Shown piece after piece: positions 15,614 to 23,935 of a stretch of 64,000 bases of DNA; positions within the stretch are counted from its first letter, which is position 1, and every line of letters starts with the position of its first letter. The position numbers were made by a program, and so were the translations under genes. Source of the DNA: Cupriavidus gilardii (GTDB taxonomy: Bacteria; Pseudomonadota; Gammaproteobacteria; Burkholderiales; Burkholderiaceae). Under the pieces are notes generated by a model. It did not search any database, had not been told where the DNA came from, and was given only the letters and a program-made list of their open reading frames with translations. The DNA lies in contig NZ_VZOV01000005.1 of NCBI RefSeq assembly GCF_008801915.1, positions 124,001 through 188,000 on the forward strand, read 5' to 3'.

Positions 15614-17605
15614 ATGGGGATCTCTGATGTGAAAACCATTCTTACTATGAAAATATCATTGTTTCGACCTCATAAATCAATTACCGCTTTCGAAGATATT
15701 GAGGTGCCTGATTTCACAATCATAACCGGAATAAACGGAGCGGGGAAAAGCCAAATGCTTGAGGCTATTGAGCAGGGCTTTCTTCGGATCGATTCAATTC
15801 CGGTCGACCATCAAAAAAGAAGTATCAGACGCTTCGATTGGAATAGTCTCGCGACCACGGATACTGGTTCGTTCACTTCATTTCAAGCATTGCAGGAGCA
15901 GCATCAGGCTTGGATGCAGCTGCGGCAACAAATTGAAAATCAAACGACTTCGTTGTTGCAGTTCGCGGCCTCGCATCCCATCTTACGTGGCATGAGCAAG
16001 CGAGATTTGGCGTGCCTGAGCGCAGATCATATGTGTTTTGCTAGCGTCCAACAGGAGGCTAAAGAGCAAATTTTAGAGCAAGTTGCGCAACATTTTCGCA
16101 CGGCTAATGCGAATATTCGGGCTTCAGCTACTCATGATCTCAATCAGCGAAGGTTTATGGATGCTGTTGAGAAATCGACTGGAAAGCTTCTGTCGAAGCT
16201 TGACGACGATGATTTCAATGAAAATAAGCCGCGATTTTGGCATCCGGTTGATATGTTTCAGCAAAGCTTCGCTAGGTTATTTGTTCAATATCGAGGAATC
16301 TGGAGAGAGAATCAACTAAAGAAGTTGGAGGACCAAGAGCGAGATGGACCTAGGCTGGCCCTTACGGACGCTGAATTTAATGAGGCATACGGTGAGCCAC
16401 CTTGGGACTTTGTGAACTCGGTATTAGAGGCGGCACACTTGGATTTCCGTATAAACGCGCCGGAAAAATTTTCGGACTCAATGTACGAACCTGAACTTAC
16501 CGATTCAGTAAGGGGAACGACCGTAAGATTTAACGATCTCTCCTCCGGTGAGAGAATTCTAATGTCGTTTGCGTTATGCCTCTACTACGCGCAAGACGGA
16601 CGGCAAATCGTAGACTACCCTGCGTTGCTTTTGTTTGACGAAATAGACGCGCCGCTGCATCCATCGATGACTCAATCCTTGCTGCAGACCATTCAGCGTG
16701 TTTTGGTACAGGAGCGTGGGATCAAGGTAATAATGACAACTCACTCACCGTCGACGGTGGCATTAGCTCCTGCCGAGTCATTGTTTGCTATGCAAAAGAC
16801 GGGCCGTAACCGTTTGATTCGCGTAAGTCGCGATGCAGCGATCGGGCTTTTGACGGCTGGTGTTCCGACACTCAGCGTAAGATCAGAGAACCGTAGGCAA
16901 GTGTTTGTGGAAAGTTGTTATGACGTTGATTACTATGATGCTCTCTTTCAAAAACTGAAATCGAAGCTGGATCCAAGTATTTCTATTAGCTTTATTTCTT
17001 CTGGGACCGGGAAGCACGATGGCGGTTCGAGCCGTGTGAAATATTTTGCTGGCGTGCTGGCAGATGCGGGGAACAATACTGCGTACGGACTGGTGGATTG
17101 GGATATGAGTAATTTCCCGGAAGGAAATATATTTGTATTGGGATGTGGGCAGCGATATAGTATCGAAAATTATATTTTAGATCCCCTTTTAATCGCTATT
17201 CTCTTGGTGCGCGAAAAGTTTGTTGATAGGGCGGATATGGGTCTTTCGGATAACGAAAACTTTTCTGCATTTGAGCGAATGGATAACGAAAGGTTGCAGG
17301 TAGCGGTCGATTGTGTTGTTTCTCGCTTGTGCGGCTATTGTACTGCTAATGACCCGGACCGAGTAGATTGTAGCTACGTTGGCGGGGCGGTGGTAAAAGT
17401 TCCAAAGCATTTGCTTCTGATGCAAGGACATGACTATGAGCGAGCGCTAAAGGATGCTTTTCCTAAGTTAAATGCTTTTAACAGGGGGGGAGACTCTGCT
17501 TTGAAGATGGCGGTATTGGAAAAGGTTATAGACGATCTTCCGCAATTTGTGCCAATTTGCATTCTAAACGTGTTTCAGGATCTCCAGCGCGGTCCCACAC
17601 ACTAG
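15614..17605 (+). CDS. Fused AAA/ABC-type ATPase and DUF4435 (TOPRIM-like) protein, PARIS/OLD-like
   Basis: The product is 663 residues. The ATPase part carries Walker A G39-INGAGKS-46, the ABC signature LSSGE at 309-313, Walker B LLLFDEID at 338-345 and the switch histidine in TTHSPS at about 377. The C-terminal part matches DUF4435/OLD TOPRIM. It has the glutamate in VFVES (E433), the DxD in GLVDWDMSN (D495, D497) and RYSIENYILDP. In PARIS, AriA is an ABC ATPase and AriB a DUF4435 nuclease-like toxin; here both parts are in one chain. An antiphage or abortive role is inferred. An internal ATG at 15647 is an alternative start. Codon use is much more AT-rich than in flanking genes, indicating transfer. 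Confidence 0.82.
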   Translation: MGISDVKTILTMKISLFRPHKSITAFEDIEVPDFTIITGINGAGKSQMLEAIEQGFLRIDSIPVDHQKRSIRRFDWNSLATTDTGSFTSFQALQEQHQAWMQLRQQIENQTTSLLQFAASHPILRGMSKRDLACLSADHMCFASVQQEAKEQILEQVAQHFRTANANIRASATHDLNQRRFMDAVEKSTGKLLSKLDDDDFNENKPRFWHPVDMFQQSFARLFVQYRGIWRENQLKKLEDQERDGPRLALTDAEFNEAYGEPPWDFVNSVLEAAHLDFRINAPEKFSDSMYEPELTDSVRGTTVRFNDLSSGERILMSFALCLYYAQDGRQIVDYPALLLFDEIDAPLHPSMTQSLLQTIQRVLVQERGIKVIMTTHSPSTVALAPAESLFAMQKTGRNRLIRVSRDAAIGLLTAGVPTLSVRSENRRQVFVESCYDVDYYDALFQKLKSKLDPSISISFISSGTGKHDGGSSRVKYFAGVLADAGNNTAYGLVDWDMSNFPEGNIFVLGCGQRYSIENYILDPLLIAILLVREKFVDRADMGLSDNENFSAFERMDNERLQVAVDCVVSRLCGYCTANDPDRVDCSYVGGAVVKVPKHLLLMQGHDYERALKDAFPKLNAFNRGGDSALKMAVLEKVIDDLPQFVPICILNVFQDLQRGPTH

Positions 17606-17906
17606 TGCAAAAGTTATGCATTGGGTTCAACCATAGCGAGCCGCGGAGGAGTAGTTTGAAAACAGGACGCCCGGTGTTCCGCTCGAACAATCTGACGCAC
17701 CGGCCACCGGCCGGCGTGTAGATAGTCTGATGGACACAGGCCGCGGAATCGACTCCACGCAGCAATGCTATCGTGTGTCTGCTACGGAAATCTGGACCTC
17801 GACCGGTCGATCAGTTCTTTGCTGCGTCGCTGTTGCTTGACGCTCACGAAGGGCGCTAAGGCTTTATATAGCCAATGCCCCGTCGCGCTTTAGTGGGTGA
17901 GCCGCG
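17606..17906. other. Island intergenic stretch
   Basis: This is about 300 bases between two convergent genes. A minus-strand open frame of about 79 codons covers 17526-17765 but overlaps the ATPase end and resembles nothing recognised. GC content is transiently higher at 17660-17760, as if this were a fragment of another origin. No terminator with a clear U-run is visible. Confidence 0.4.
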
Positions 17907-18716
17907 CTACTCAGGTAGCCCCCAATTGCGTGCCTCATCGTTGCGCCGGTTACCTTCGAACATGCTCGTCTTGTCGAGTTTCCTCGGCGTGCCGTCTGGA
18001 TCCATCCAGCTAAACGTCACCGACGCATCGCTATTCTTTCCGGAATTGCTGCAATATCGACTGACCGTCTTGATTACCTCAACGCCGCCGACCACCATCG
18101 AAAAGACTCCGTAGCCCTTCTTCTTGTGATGAAAGAACAGCTCATTGAGCAAGCGGTACGTGAACTCCGAGGGAGAAATTTCTTCGGGCGTCGCATACCT
18201 TGCTTTCTTGGCTTCTTCGTCGGCCTGTCGCGACGCATTTTGCACCAGTCGGCGAGCCTCGAAGATCTCGGCAAACGTCTCTCCGGTCCGAGCGTATGAC
18301 AGCAGAGCCTCGCTCGGCTGCATCGGCTCGCCCTTCGTGGGCAGCCTCCCCTCGAGATAGAGTTCGATCAGAAATTGCGCTCCACGCGGGCTCGTTTCAA
18401 TAGCCCCATCCTTCCGATACATCTCGTTGTAGGCGGCGTCGTCGATGAGCGCACCGCCGATGTCGAGCTCGAGTGGACGATCCTGACAGCCGGCGCCAAT
18501 CAAGCTGTTCGCCCAGTCATTGAATCCGTCCCGGAACAGCTTTCGGGTCTTCGTCGCATGGACATTGGGAAGGTGGGTGAGCGCTTCCGAGAAGCGCATG
18601 AGCTTGACCATGGGAATTTTGGGCGAGTCCGGTGCAGCCGCATAATGACCGACTACTGCAATCGCGTCAGTGTAGCCGGAGGCGGGCTGCCGTGCATGCG
18701 AAATGGACCCGTTCAT
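17907..18716 (-). CDS. Unrecognised cytoplasmic protein in the island
   Basis: The frame from the ATG at 18716 encodes 269 residues with no family recognised. It has no signal peptide or membrane segment. A helical region around KTRKLFRDGFNDWANSLIGA and a long charged helix (ARRLVQNASRQADEEAKKAR) are followed by ELFFHHKKKGYGVFSMVVGG. A TTG nine bases upstream and an internal Met in MVKLMRFSEAL are alternative starts; no strong ribosome-binding site decides. It is convergent with the ATPase/DUF4435 gene and lies in the same AT-richer island, so it may be an accessory of the defence locus or unrelated cargo. Coding status is likely but function unknown. Confidence 0.6.
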   Translation of the reverse strand: MNGSISHARQPASGYTDAIAVVGHYAAAPDSPKIPMVKLMRFSEALTHLPNVHATKTRKLFRDGFNDWANSLIGAGCQDRPLELDIGGALIDDAAYNEMYRKDGAIETSPRGAQFLIELYLEGRLPTKGEPMQPSEALLSYARTGETFAEIFEARRLVQNASRQADEEAKKARYATPEEISPSEFTYRLLNELFFHHKKKGYGVFSMVVGGVEVIKTVSRYCSNSGKNSDASVTFSWMDPDGTPRKLDKTSMFEGNRRNDEARNWGLPE

Positions 18717-19089
18717 GCACTGCAAAGTATTTACCCCACTAGCATTTGAGTTGCTCTCCCACCATGCAACTCTAACAACGTAGCGCGATAGGTCTGCAAA
18801 TCCGTCAGCCTCATTCTCGAACGCATTTTTTCACCATACTCGTCAAGAAAATGCAGGGCGTGGCGAGCCGTTCACGGTGACCATGCCGAGGCGTTCTCCT
18901 TTGTCAGGTACGTCCTAATAGAGAGCCTCCAGTTTGTCGACGACATGCGCGCGCGGTCTGTCGGACTGAAACAAGTCTAGATAGTGTGTTGGCATTTGCG
19001 GAAAAAACGACGGGTATTGGTTGATGAGGGACGACTTAGATCGAAGGTAAATCCGTGGCCACGTGCGAGGCCAGGGAGTTGCGCTGACT
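18717..19089. other. Island intergenic stretch
   Basis: This 373-base stretch separates two minus-strand genes. It contains a 63-codon minus-strand open frame (18915-19106) whose first codons overlap the end of the next gene. It has no recognisable domain and is probably chance. Nothing else stands out. Confidence 0.4.
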
Positions 19090-19785
19090 TCAAGTACCGA
19101 ATTCAAGGTTCCTCAACTCCACCAGTGCATCGGTCACGGTTTTCAAGTACTTGTTGCCAATTTCTGCGCGCTGCCTTTGATATGCGAAATTTGAGCGTGC
19201 CCGCGCGATATCCTCAGAGGATGCACCGAGGGCCTTCATGGTTGCGATTGCTAAGTCTTCGGACTGTGTAGTCGCAAGCGGTCCCTTGAGAGCGTGGATT
19301 CGTTGGATGCGGAGCCTCGCCGCCCGTTGCGAATCTGTTAATTCGCTCGCTATGCCGGCCACGGCTTGTGCAATTGTTGCCACGTCCTTCTTGTCCAACT
19401 CGCTCGCGATGGCGCTTCGTTGCAACGCCTCTTGCAGACAAGCGTTCATGTCGGTCTCCAGAGCGATGTCATAAAAGTCCCTACTTGGCGGTACTGATCC
19501 GATCTCAATTGGCGGAGTAAGCAGGGCCGTGCATTCTGGGCCAGCGATTGCAATGTATTGTGAGATAGCGCGATTGCGTAGCTTTACGTACTGTTCTTTG
19601 AGTTGCGCCTCGATTATTGCAAGCGCGTGTTGCTGCTTCGCTAGCTGTTCGTCAACCGCAGCCTTTTGATATAGCGGAATTACCGTAAAATAGAAGCCAA
19701 GGCCAGTAAAAATGAAAAGACCGATCTGGGCAATATGGCTGATGAGCGGAATGATGCGTTCGGCGCGTGTTGGCGAGTTTTGCAT
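19090..19785 (-). CDS. Membrane-anchored protein with helical cytoplasmic or periplasmic domain
   Basis: The product is 231 residues and matches no family I know. One membrane helix is visible near residues 13-37 (HIAQIGLFIFTGLGFYFTVI), followed by a coiled-coil-like stretch QKAAVDEQLAKQQHALAIIE. The remainder looks helical, with an ALGASSEDIARARSNFAYQR region near the C-terminus. It lies within the AT-richer island, next to another unrecognised gene and a defence-like ATPase. Single-helix membrane proteins are frequent accessories of defence islands, but no specific role can be supported. The ATG at 19785 lacks a clear ribosome-binding site. Confidence 0.6.
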   Translation of the reverse strand: MQNSPTRAERIIPLISHIAQIGLFIFTGLGFYFTVIPLYQKAAVDEQLAKQQHALAIIEAQLKEQYVKLRNRAISQYIAIAGPECTALLTPPIEIGSVPPSRDFYDIALETDMNACLQEALQRSAIASELDKKDVATIAQAVAGIASELTDSQRAARLRIQRIHALKGPLATTQSEDLAIATMKALGASSEDIARARSNFAYQRQRAEIGNKYLKTVTDALVELRNLEFGT

Positions 19786-20004
19786 GATGGACGGTGCGAT
19801 GCTGATAGGGCACGGGCGGAAAGTCGCCGCGCTATGTATTCGGTGTCGGCATCATACGAATGGACTTAACCCAACGGAAGTGGGGGTGCTGCGCGAAAGC
19901 TGGCTGATATCGCAGACCGTTCGGATACCGCTTTAAGCGTGTATGAACGCTCGGCCCGCATACTCCCGGACATGCACGTTGCGTAACTCCAGCTTTGCTC
20001 TCGC

Positions 20005-20150
20005 GGTATGGGGTCTACGGTCGGCCTCCATTTCGAATGGATCGTGGAGCCGTTGAGCATCGACGATTCGATGCGGGACATCGCGATGTAGGGGACGTTG
20101 TCGCGCACGTTGATCGTCATGCCTTCCATGGCGTTCCACCCCTGCTTCCA
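20005..20150 (-). pseudogene. Decayed fragment of a PhoX-like phosphatase
   Basis: Minus-strand translation gives GMTINVRDNVPYIAMSRIES followed by SMLNGS. This nearly equals the stretch TTINVRDKVAYIAMSRIESS and MLNGS of the intact PhoX at 27159-29132. The nucleotide match is clear between 20047-20129 and about 27730-27812. Downstream of it the frame degenerates and stops. There is no start or remaining domain. It lies exactly at the right edge of the AT-richer island and next to the phosphodiesterase gene, suggesting that an ancestral PhoX gene here was deleted or replaced when the island entered. Confidence 0.8.
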
Positions 20151-21035
20151 TCAATCAATCAACCTCCCCTCCGAATCAAAAAACGGATAAGCCGGCCCAT
20201 GATCCCCAATCGGCGCCGCATGGGTAACGAGCCCATACACCGGATGCCACCAGTGCAGCAAAAACCCCGGCGGTTCCATGCGAAAGCGCGAAGGCGCTTG
20301 CGGGTCGAGGTCCAGTGCCACCTGGTGGGCCGGGCCGGGCGCGGTCATGGCGATGGTGCCGCCAAAGCGCCGGGTGATATGCCGATGCAGATGGCCGCAT
20401 AGCACGCGCTCGACCTGCGGATGGCGCCGGACTACGGCCTCGAGCAGCGCGGCGTTCTCCAGGCCCTGCTGGTCCATATGGCCGATGCCCGTGTGGAAGG
20501 GCGGGTGATGCAGCATCAGCAGCGTAGGGCGTTCGGGGTCGACAGCCAGCGCGGCTTCCAGCCATGACAGGGCGTCCGGGTCCACGCGTCCGCCGCTTTG
20601 GCATGGCACGGTGCAGTCGAAGGCGATCAGCGTCAACGGCCCCGCGTCGATGCGGTAGTGCACGGGCGCGTCGCCATCGCCCGCGGCGAACAGGTAGGCG
20701 TGATCGGGGAACACGCGGCGCAGGGCTTCCCGGCTGTCGTGGTTGCCGGGCATCAGCCGCACAGGTATCGGCAAGGTTTCCAGAATCCCCCGCAGGAAGC
20801 GATATTCGTCCTCACTGCCGAAGTCGACCAGGTCTCCGGTCACCACGGCAATGTCGGGGCGCTGGGGCAGCGCCAATAGCGTATCAATGCACTGGCGCAG
20901 CGCATCCGCGGTATCCACGCGGCGGTAGGAGAGCTTGCCGCCGGCCTTGATATGCAGGTCCGTGATGTGGGCGACGAGGTAGGGCGCGGCCTGGGAGGCG
21001 GGCTGGGAAGCGGGTTGGGAAGCGGTCTGCATCAT
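20151..21035 (-). CDS. GpdQ/CpdA-type metallophosphodiesterase
   Basis: The product is 294 residues of the calcineurin-like fold. All five metal-binding motifs are visible in order: HITDLHIKAGG, VTGDLVDFG, MPGNHDSREALR, LMLHHPPFHTG and VLCGHLHRHITR. The family hydrolyses phosphodiesters such as glycerophosphodiesters or cyclic nucleotides. There is no signal peptide, so it acts in the cytoplasm. Its ATG overlaps the stop of the ABC ATPase gene by four bases, so translation is coupled. The substrate is therefore probably what the transporter imports, namely a phosphodiester. A threefold SQPA repeat occurs near the N-terminus. Confidence 0.88.
   Translation of the reverse strand: MMQTASQPASQPASQAAPYLVAHITDLHIKAGGKLSYRRVDTADALRQCIDTLLALPQRPDIAVVTGDLVDFGSEDEYRFLRGILETLPIPVRLMPGNHDSREALRRVFPDHAYLFAAGDGDAPVHYRIDAGPLTLIAFDCTVPCQSGGRVDPDALSWLEAALAVDPERPTLLMLHHPPFHTGIGHMDQQGLENAALLEAVVRRHPQVERVLCGHLHRHITRRFGGTIAMTAPGPAHQVALDLDPQAPSRFRMEPPGFLLHWWHPVYGLVTHAAPIGDHGPAYPFFDSEGRLID
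20993..21028 (-). repeat. Three 12-bp tandem repeats in the phosphodiesterase N-terminus
   Basis: GGGAGGCGGGCT, GGGAAGCGGGTT and GGGAAGCGGTCT lie in tandem and encode (S)QPA repeats near residues 3-14 of the phosphodiesterase. The unit is a multiple of three, so copy-number change would keep the frame. Confidence 0.8.
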
Positions 21036-22108
21036 GCGGCGTTCCGTGTCGCCTCAGCGGGCACCGTCACCAGATGACTGGTATCGATGCGCAGGCCAAC
21101 GCGGTCGCCGGCCGCCCAGCGGTCGCGTCGCGGGGTATCGAGCACGATCGGGGCGGGGGCGCCCACGTCGACCAGCAGCCGGGTCGCATGGCCGAGGAAC
21201 AGTGCGGTGACGACGTTGCCGGTCACGTGGACATCGGGCGCGCCGGGCGCGTCGGTCAGCGACACGTCCTCCGGCCGGAACATCAGCTCGGCCTGTGCCG
21301 CCTCGATGTGTTGCGCCTCACGCGGCAACGCGCCGCCCGGCACGCGCCATACGTGCGTGTCCGCGGCCGCGGGCAAGCGATTCATGGTGCCGATGAAGTC
21401 GGCGACAAAGGCGTTGGCCGGATTCCGGTACACCTCTTGGGGCGTACCGCTTTGCGCGATGCGTCCCTTGTCCATCACGATAATGCGATCGCCCAGCGCC
21501 ATCGCCTCCGCCTGGTCGTGGGTGACATAGACCGTCGTAATGCGCAGGCTGCGCAGCAGGCGATTGATGTCGGCGCGCAGTGCGTCGCGCAGCTTGGCGT
21601 CGAGCGCGGTCAGCGGTTCGTCCAGCAGCAAGACGCGCGGCTGCACGGCGATGGCGCGGGCCAGGGCCACGCGTTGGCGTTGGCCTCCGGACAACTGGTC
21701 GACGCGCCGGTTGGCGAAGGCGCCCAGCTGCATCATGGCCAGCATGTCGTCGACGCGCCGGCGACGGGTCTGCGCGTCGACCTTGCGCACGCGCAGGCCA
21801 TAGCCGATGTTCTCGGCCACCGTCATATTGGGGAACAGGGCGTAGTTCTGGAACACCATGCCGACGCCGCGCTGCTCGATCGGCAGGTGCGTGACCGGTG
21901 CGCCGCCGAACAGCACCTCGCCGCCCGCATCAGGAAATTCCAGGCCGGCGATCATGCGCAGCGTGGTGGTCTTGCCGCAGCCCGAGGGCCCGAGCAGGAC
22001 GACGGTTTCGCCGGCGCCGATGTCCAGATCCAGCGGTTCGAGCGCGCGCGTGCCGTCGGGGAACGTCTTGCCGCAGTGGCGCAGCGCGATGGTGGTGGGT
22101 TCATGCAT
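21032..22108 (-). CDS. ABC transporter ATP-binding protein (Pot/Afu/Phn class)
   Basis: The product is 358 residues. The ATPase domain has Walker A LLGPSGCGKTTTL, Q-loop VGMVFQNYALFP, signature QLSGGQRQRVALARA and Walker B RVLLLDEPLTALDA. A TOBE domain occupies about residues 270-350, including ELMFRPEDVSL. This domain order defines the importer class that energises polyamine, iron, sugar-phosphate or phosphonate uptake. The gene overlaps the stop of the upstream permease by eight bases and the start of the phosphodiesterase by four. It is part of a five-gene operon on the minus strand. Confidence 0.93.
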   Translation of the reverse strand: MHEPTTIALRHCGKTFPDGTRALEPLDLDIGAGETVVLLGPSGCGKTTTLRMIAGLEFPDAGGEVLFGGAPVTHLPIEQRGVGMVFQNYALFPNMTVAENIGYGLRVRKVDAQTRRRRVDDMLAMMQLGAFANRRVDQLSGGQRQRVALARAIAVQPRVLLLDEPLTALDAKLRDALRADINRLLRSLRITTVYVTHDQAEAMALGDRIIVMDKGRIAQSGTPQEVYRNPANAFVADFIGTMNRLPAAADTHVWRVPGGALPREAQHIEAAQAELMFRPEDVSLTDAPGAPDVHVTGNVVTALFLGHATRLLVDVGAPAPIVLDTPRRDRWAAGDRVGLRIDTSHLVTVPAEATRNAA

Positions 22109-23021
22109 GGCGGGGAGCCTCCGTCTGCGGCTGGGACTGCGGCGCGCTGTCCAGGCCGGCTGGTGTATTTGGTGAAGTGGTGACGGTGCCGGCGAACGGC
22201 GTGGGGGTGTCCTCTACTGGATGTCGCTGCGCGCGCGCCCCGAGTGCGGACACCATCTGCATCACCACCAGCAGCGGGATGATCATCAGGAAAAACACGA
22301 TGGTGTAGGCGGAGCCGATCTCCAGCCGCATCGACGCATAGCTGTCGGCCAGGCCCACCGGCAGCGTTTGCGTGGTGGGCGTATGGAGCATCCAGGTCAG
22401 GTTGAATTCGCCGACCGACAGCGTGACGACCATCAGTGCGCCGGCGAGAATCCCTTGCCGGCAATTGGGCAGCACGACGGTGAAGAATCGCTGCATGCGC
22501 GTGGCGCCCAGGCTCGCGGCGGCATCTTCCAGCGTGCGGATGTCGATTGCCGACATGATGGCCAGCACCGAGCGGACCATGAACGGCAGCGTGAACAGGA
22601 CATGCCCGATCAGGATGAAGACCCAGCTGGTGCGCAGCCATGGCAGGCCGCCATACAGCAGGATCAGGCCGAGTGCCGTCGCCAATCCGGGGATCGCCAC
22701 CGGCAACATCAGCAGCTCCTCGATCAGCCGCGTCACGCGGCTGCGGCGCAGCGCCATGTAGTAGGCGGCCGGAACGCCGAGCACCAGCGTGCAAGCGAGG
22801 CACGCCAGCGCAATCCACAGCGACAGGAAGATGGTGTTGCGGTACAGGCCCCATACCTCCTGGACCCATCGCGTGGTCAGGCCGCTTTCCAGCCCGACGA
22901 AAATATTGTTGGTCAGGCCGGCCAGCACGGACAGCGCGACGGGTACGGTCATGAACGCGCAAACGGCGAGCGTCAGTGCCAGCTGGGCCCAATACGCGGC
23001 GCCACGACGGTTGGTCTTCAT
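22101..23021 (-). CDS. ABC transporter permease, inner membrane
   Basis: The product is 306 residues with about six membrane helices and the BPD-type coupling sequence LEDAAASLGATRMQRFFTVV (an EAA loop). The ATG at 23021 has AGGAG nine bases upstream and lies 11 bases after the stop of the preceding permease; an earlier in-frame start at 23048 would overlap that gene without a ribosome-binding site. The last 45 residues are a proline/threonine-rich cytoplasmic tail that is not usual in the family. It pairs with the adjacent permease as a heterodimeric channel. Confidence 0.92.
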   Translation of the reverse strand: MKTNRRGAAYWAQLALTLAVCAFMTVPVALSVLAGLTNNIFVGLESGLTTRWVQEVWGLYRNTIFLSLWIALACLACTLVLGVPAAYYMALRRSRVTRLIEELLMLPVAIPGLATALGLILLYGGLPWLRTSWVFILIGHVLFTLPFMVRSVLAIMSAIDIRTLEDAAASLGATRMQRFFTVVLPNCRQGILAGALMVVTLSVGEFNLTWMLHTPTTQTLPVGLADSYASMRLEIGSAYTIVFFLMIIPLLVVMQMVSALGARAQRHPVEDTPTPFAGTVTTSPNTPAGLDSAPQSQPQTEAPRHA

Positions 23022-23031
23022 GCTTGCGCTC

Positions 23032-23865
23032 CTACGCGGTAGCGGCAACCGCGTTGCCGGACAGATGACGAGCCACCGCCAGCAGGGCCCAGGTCACGGC
23101 ACCGAGCAGGATCGATAGCGCGGCGGCCATGCCGAAGTTGGCGTAGTTGGTGAACTCGTTGTAGATGGTCAGCGGCAGCACGTCGAGCTGCGTGGCCAGC
23201 GTGAATGCCGTGCCGAACGCGCCCATGCTGGTGGCGAAGCAGATCGCGCCGCTGGAGATCAAGGCCGGCATCAGCGCGGGCAGCATGACGTCGCGCACCA
23301 CGCGCCAGCGGCCGGCGCCCAGCGAGCGGGCCGCTTCCTCGAGCGAGGTGTCGAGTTTTTCGACCGCGGCCATGACGGTCAGGATCACGCGCGGAATGGA
23401 GAAATACAGGTAGCCGACGAACAGCCCCGCCATGCCATAGGCGAAGGTCCAGCGCTCGCCGGCAAGCAGATCGCCGATCGAAGCGAGCAAGCCGTTGCGG
23501 CCGCCCAGCATGATGACCATGAAGCCAATCACCACGCCGGGGAACGCCAGCGGAAAGGTCAGCATGGCAACCAGTACCGACTTGCCGGGGACCGGATGGC
23601 GCTGCAGGAAGGTTCCTGCCACGCCGGCAATCGCCAGCGTAACCAGCGTCACCGACGCCGACAGCAGCACCGTGGACAGCAGGCTGTGCAGATAGCGCGG
23701 GCTGGACAGCACGGTCCAGTAGACGCCGGCGCCGTCGTCGCCCGCTACGCTGACCGCCAGCAGCTTGGCCATCGGCAGGCAGAAGAACGCCAGGAAAACG
23801 ATCAGCGCCGGCAGCGCGAAGACGATCAGCGTGCGGGCGGTGGGGGAAGGGGGGCGACGGCGCAT
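23032..23865 (-). CDS. ABC transporter permease, inner membrane
   Basis: The product is 277 residues with about six membrane helices, starting with TLIVFALPALIVFLAFFCLP. Its EAA coupling loop is SLEEAARSLGAGRWRVVRDV. It is the first of two permeases and probably forms the heterodimeric pore with the next gene. The hydrophobic segment AMLTFPLAFPGVVIGFMVIM and the loop arrangement match permeases of the iron/phosphonate/sugar-phosphate importer class. It lies 70 bases after the solute-binding protein gene, so the operon order is binding protein, permease, permease, ATPase, phosphodiesterase. Confidence 0.92.
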   Translation of the reverse strand: MRRRPPSPTARTLIVFALPALIVFLAFFCLPMAKLLAVSVAGDDGAGVYWTVLSSPRYLHSLLSTVLLSASVTLVTLAIAGVAGTFLQRHPVPGKSVLVAMLTFPLAFPGVVIGFMVIMLGGRNGLLASIGDLLAGERWTFAYGMAGLFVGYLYFSIPRVILTVMAAVEKLDTSLEEAARSLGAGRWRVVRDVMLPALMPALISSGAICFATSMGAFGTAFTLATQLDVLPLTIYNEFTNYANFGMAAALSILLGAVTWALLAVARHLSGNAVAATA

Positions 23866-23935
23866 GGTGCAAGTGTCTCCAACTGGAAGGAGCCGGCAAG
23901 GCGGCGGCCGGGGCGACGTGCGCCCCGGCGCGGCA

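Noticed and set aside
17526-17765. Minus-strand frame of 79 codons overlapping the end of the ATPase
   Set aside because: No similarity was recognised and the overlap with a real gene makes it doubtful, though a remnant of a foreign gene cannot be excluded.
15114-20150. tRNA gene or attachment repeat at the island borders
   Set aside because: No cloverleaf-like sequence or direct repeat was seen by eye at either edge.
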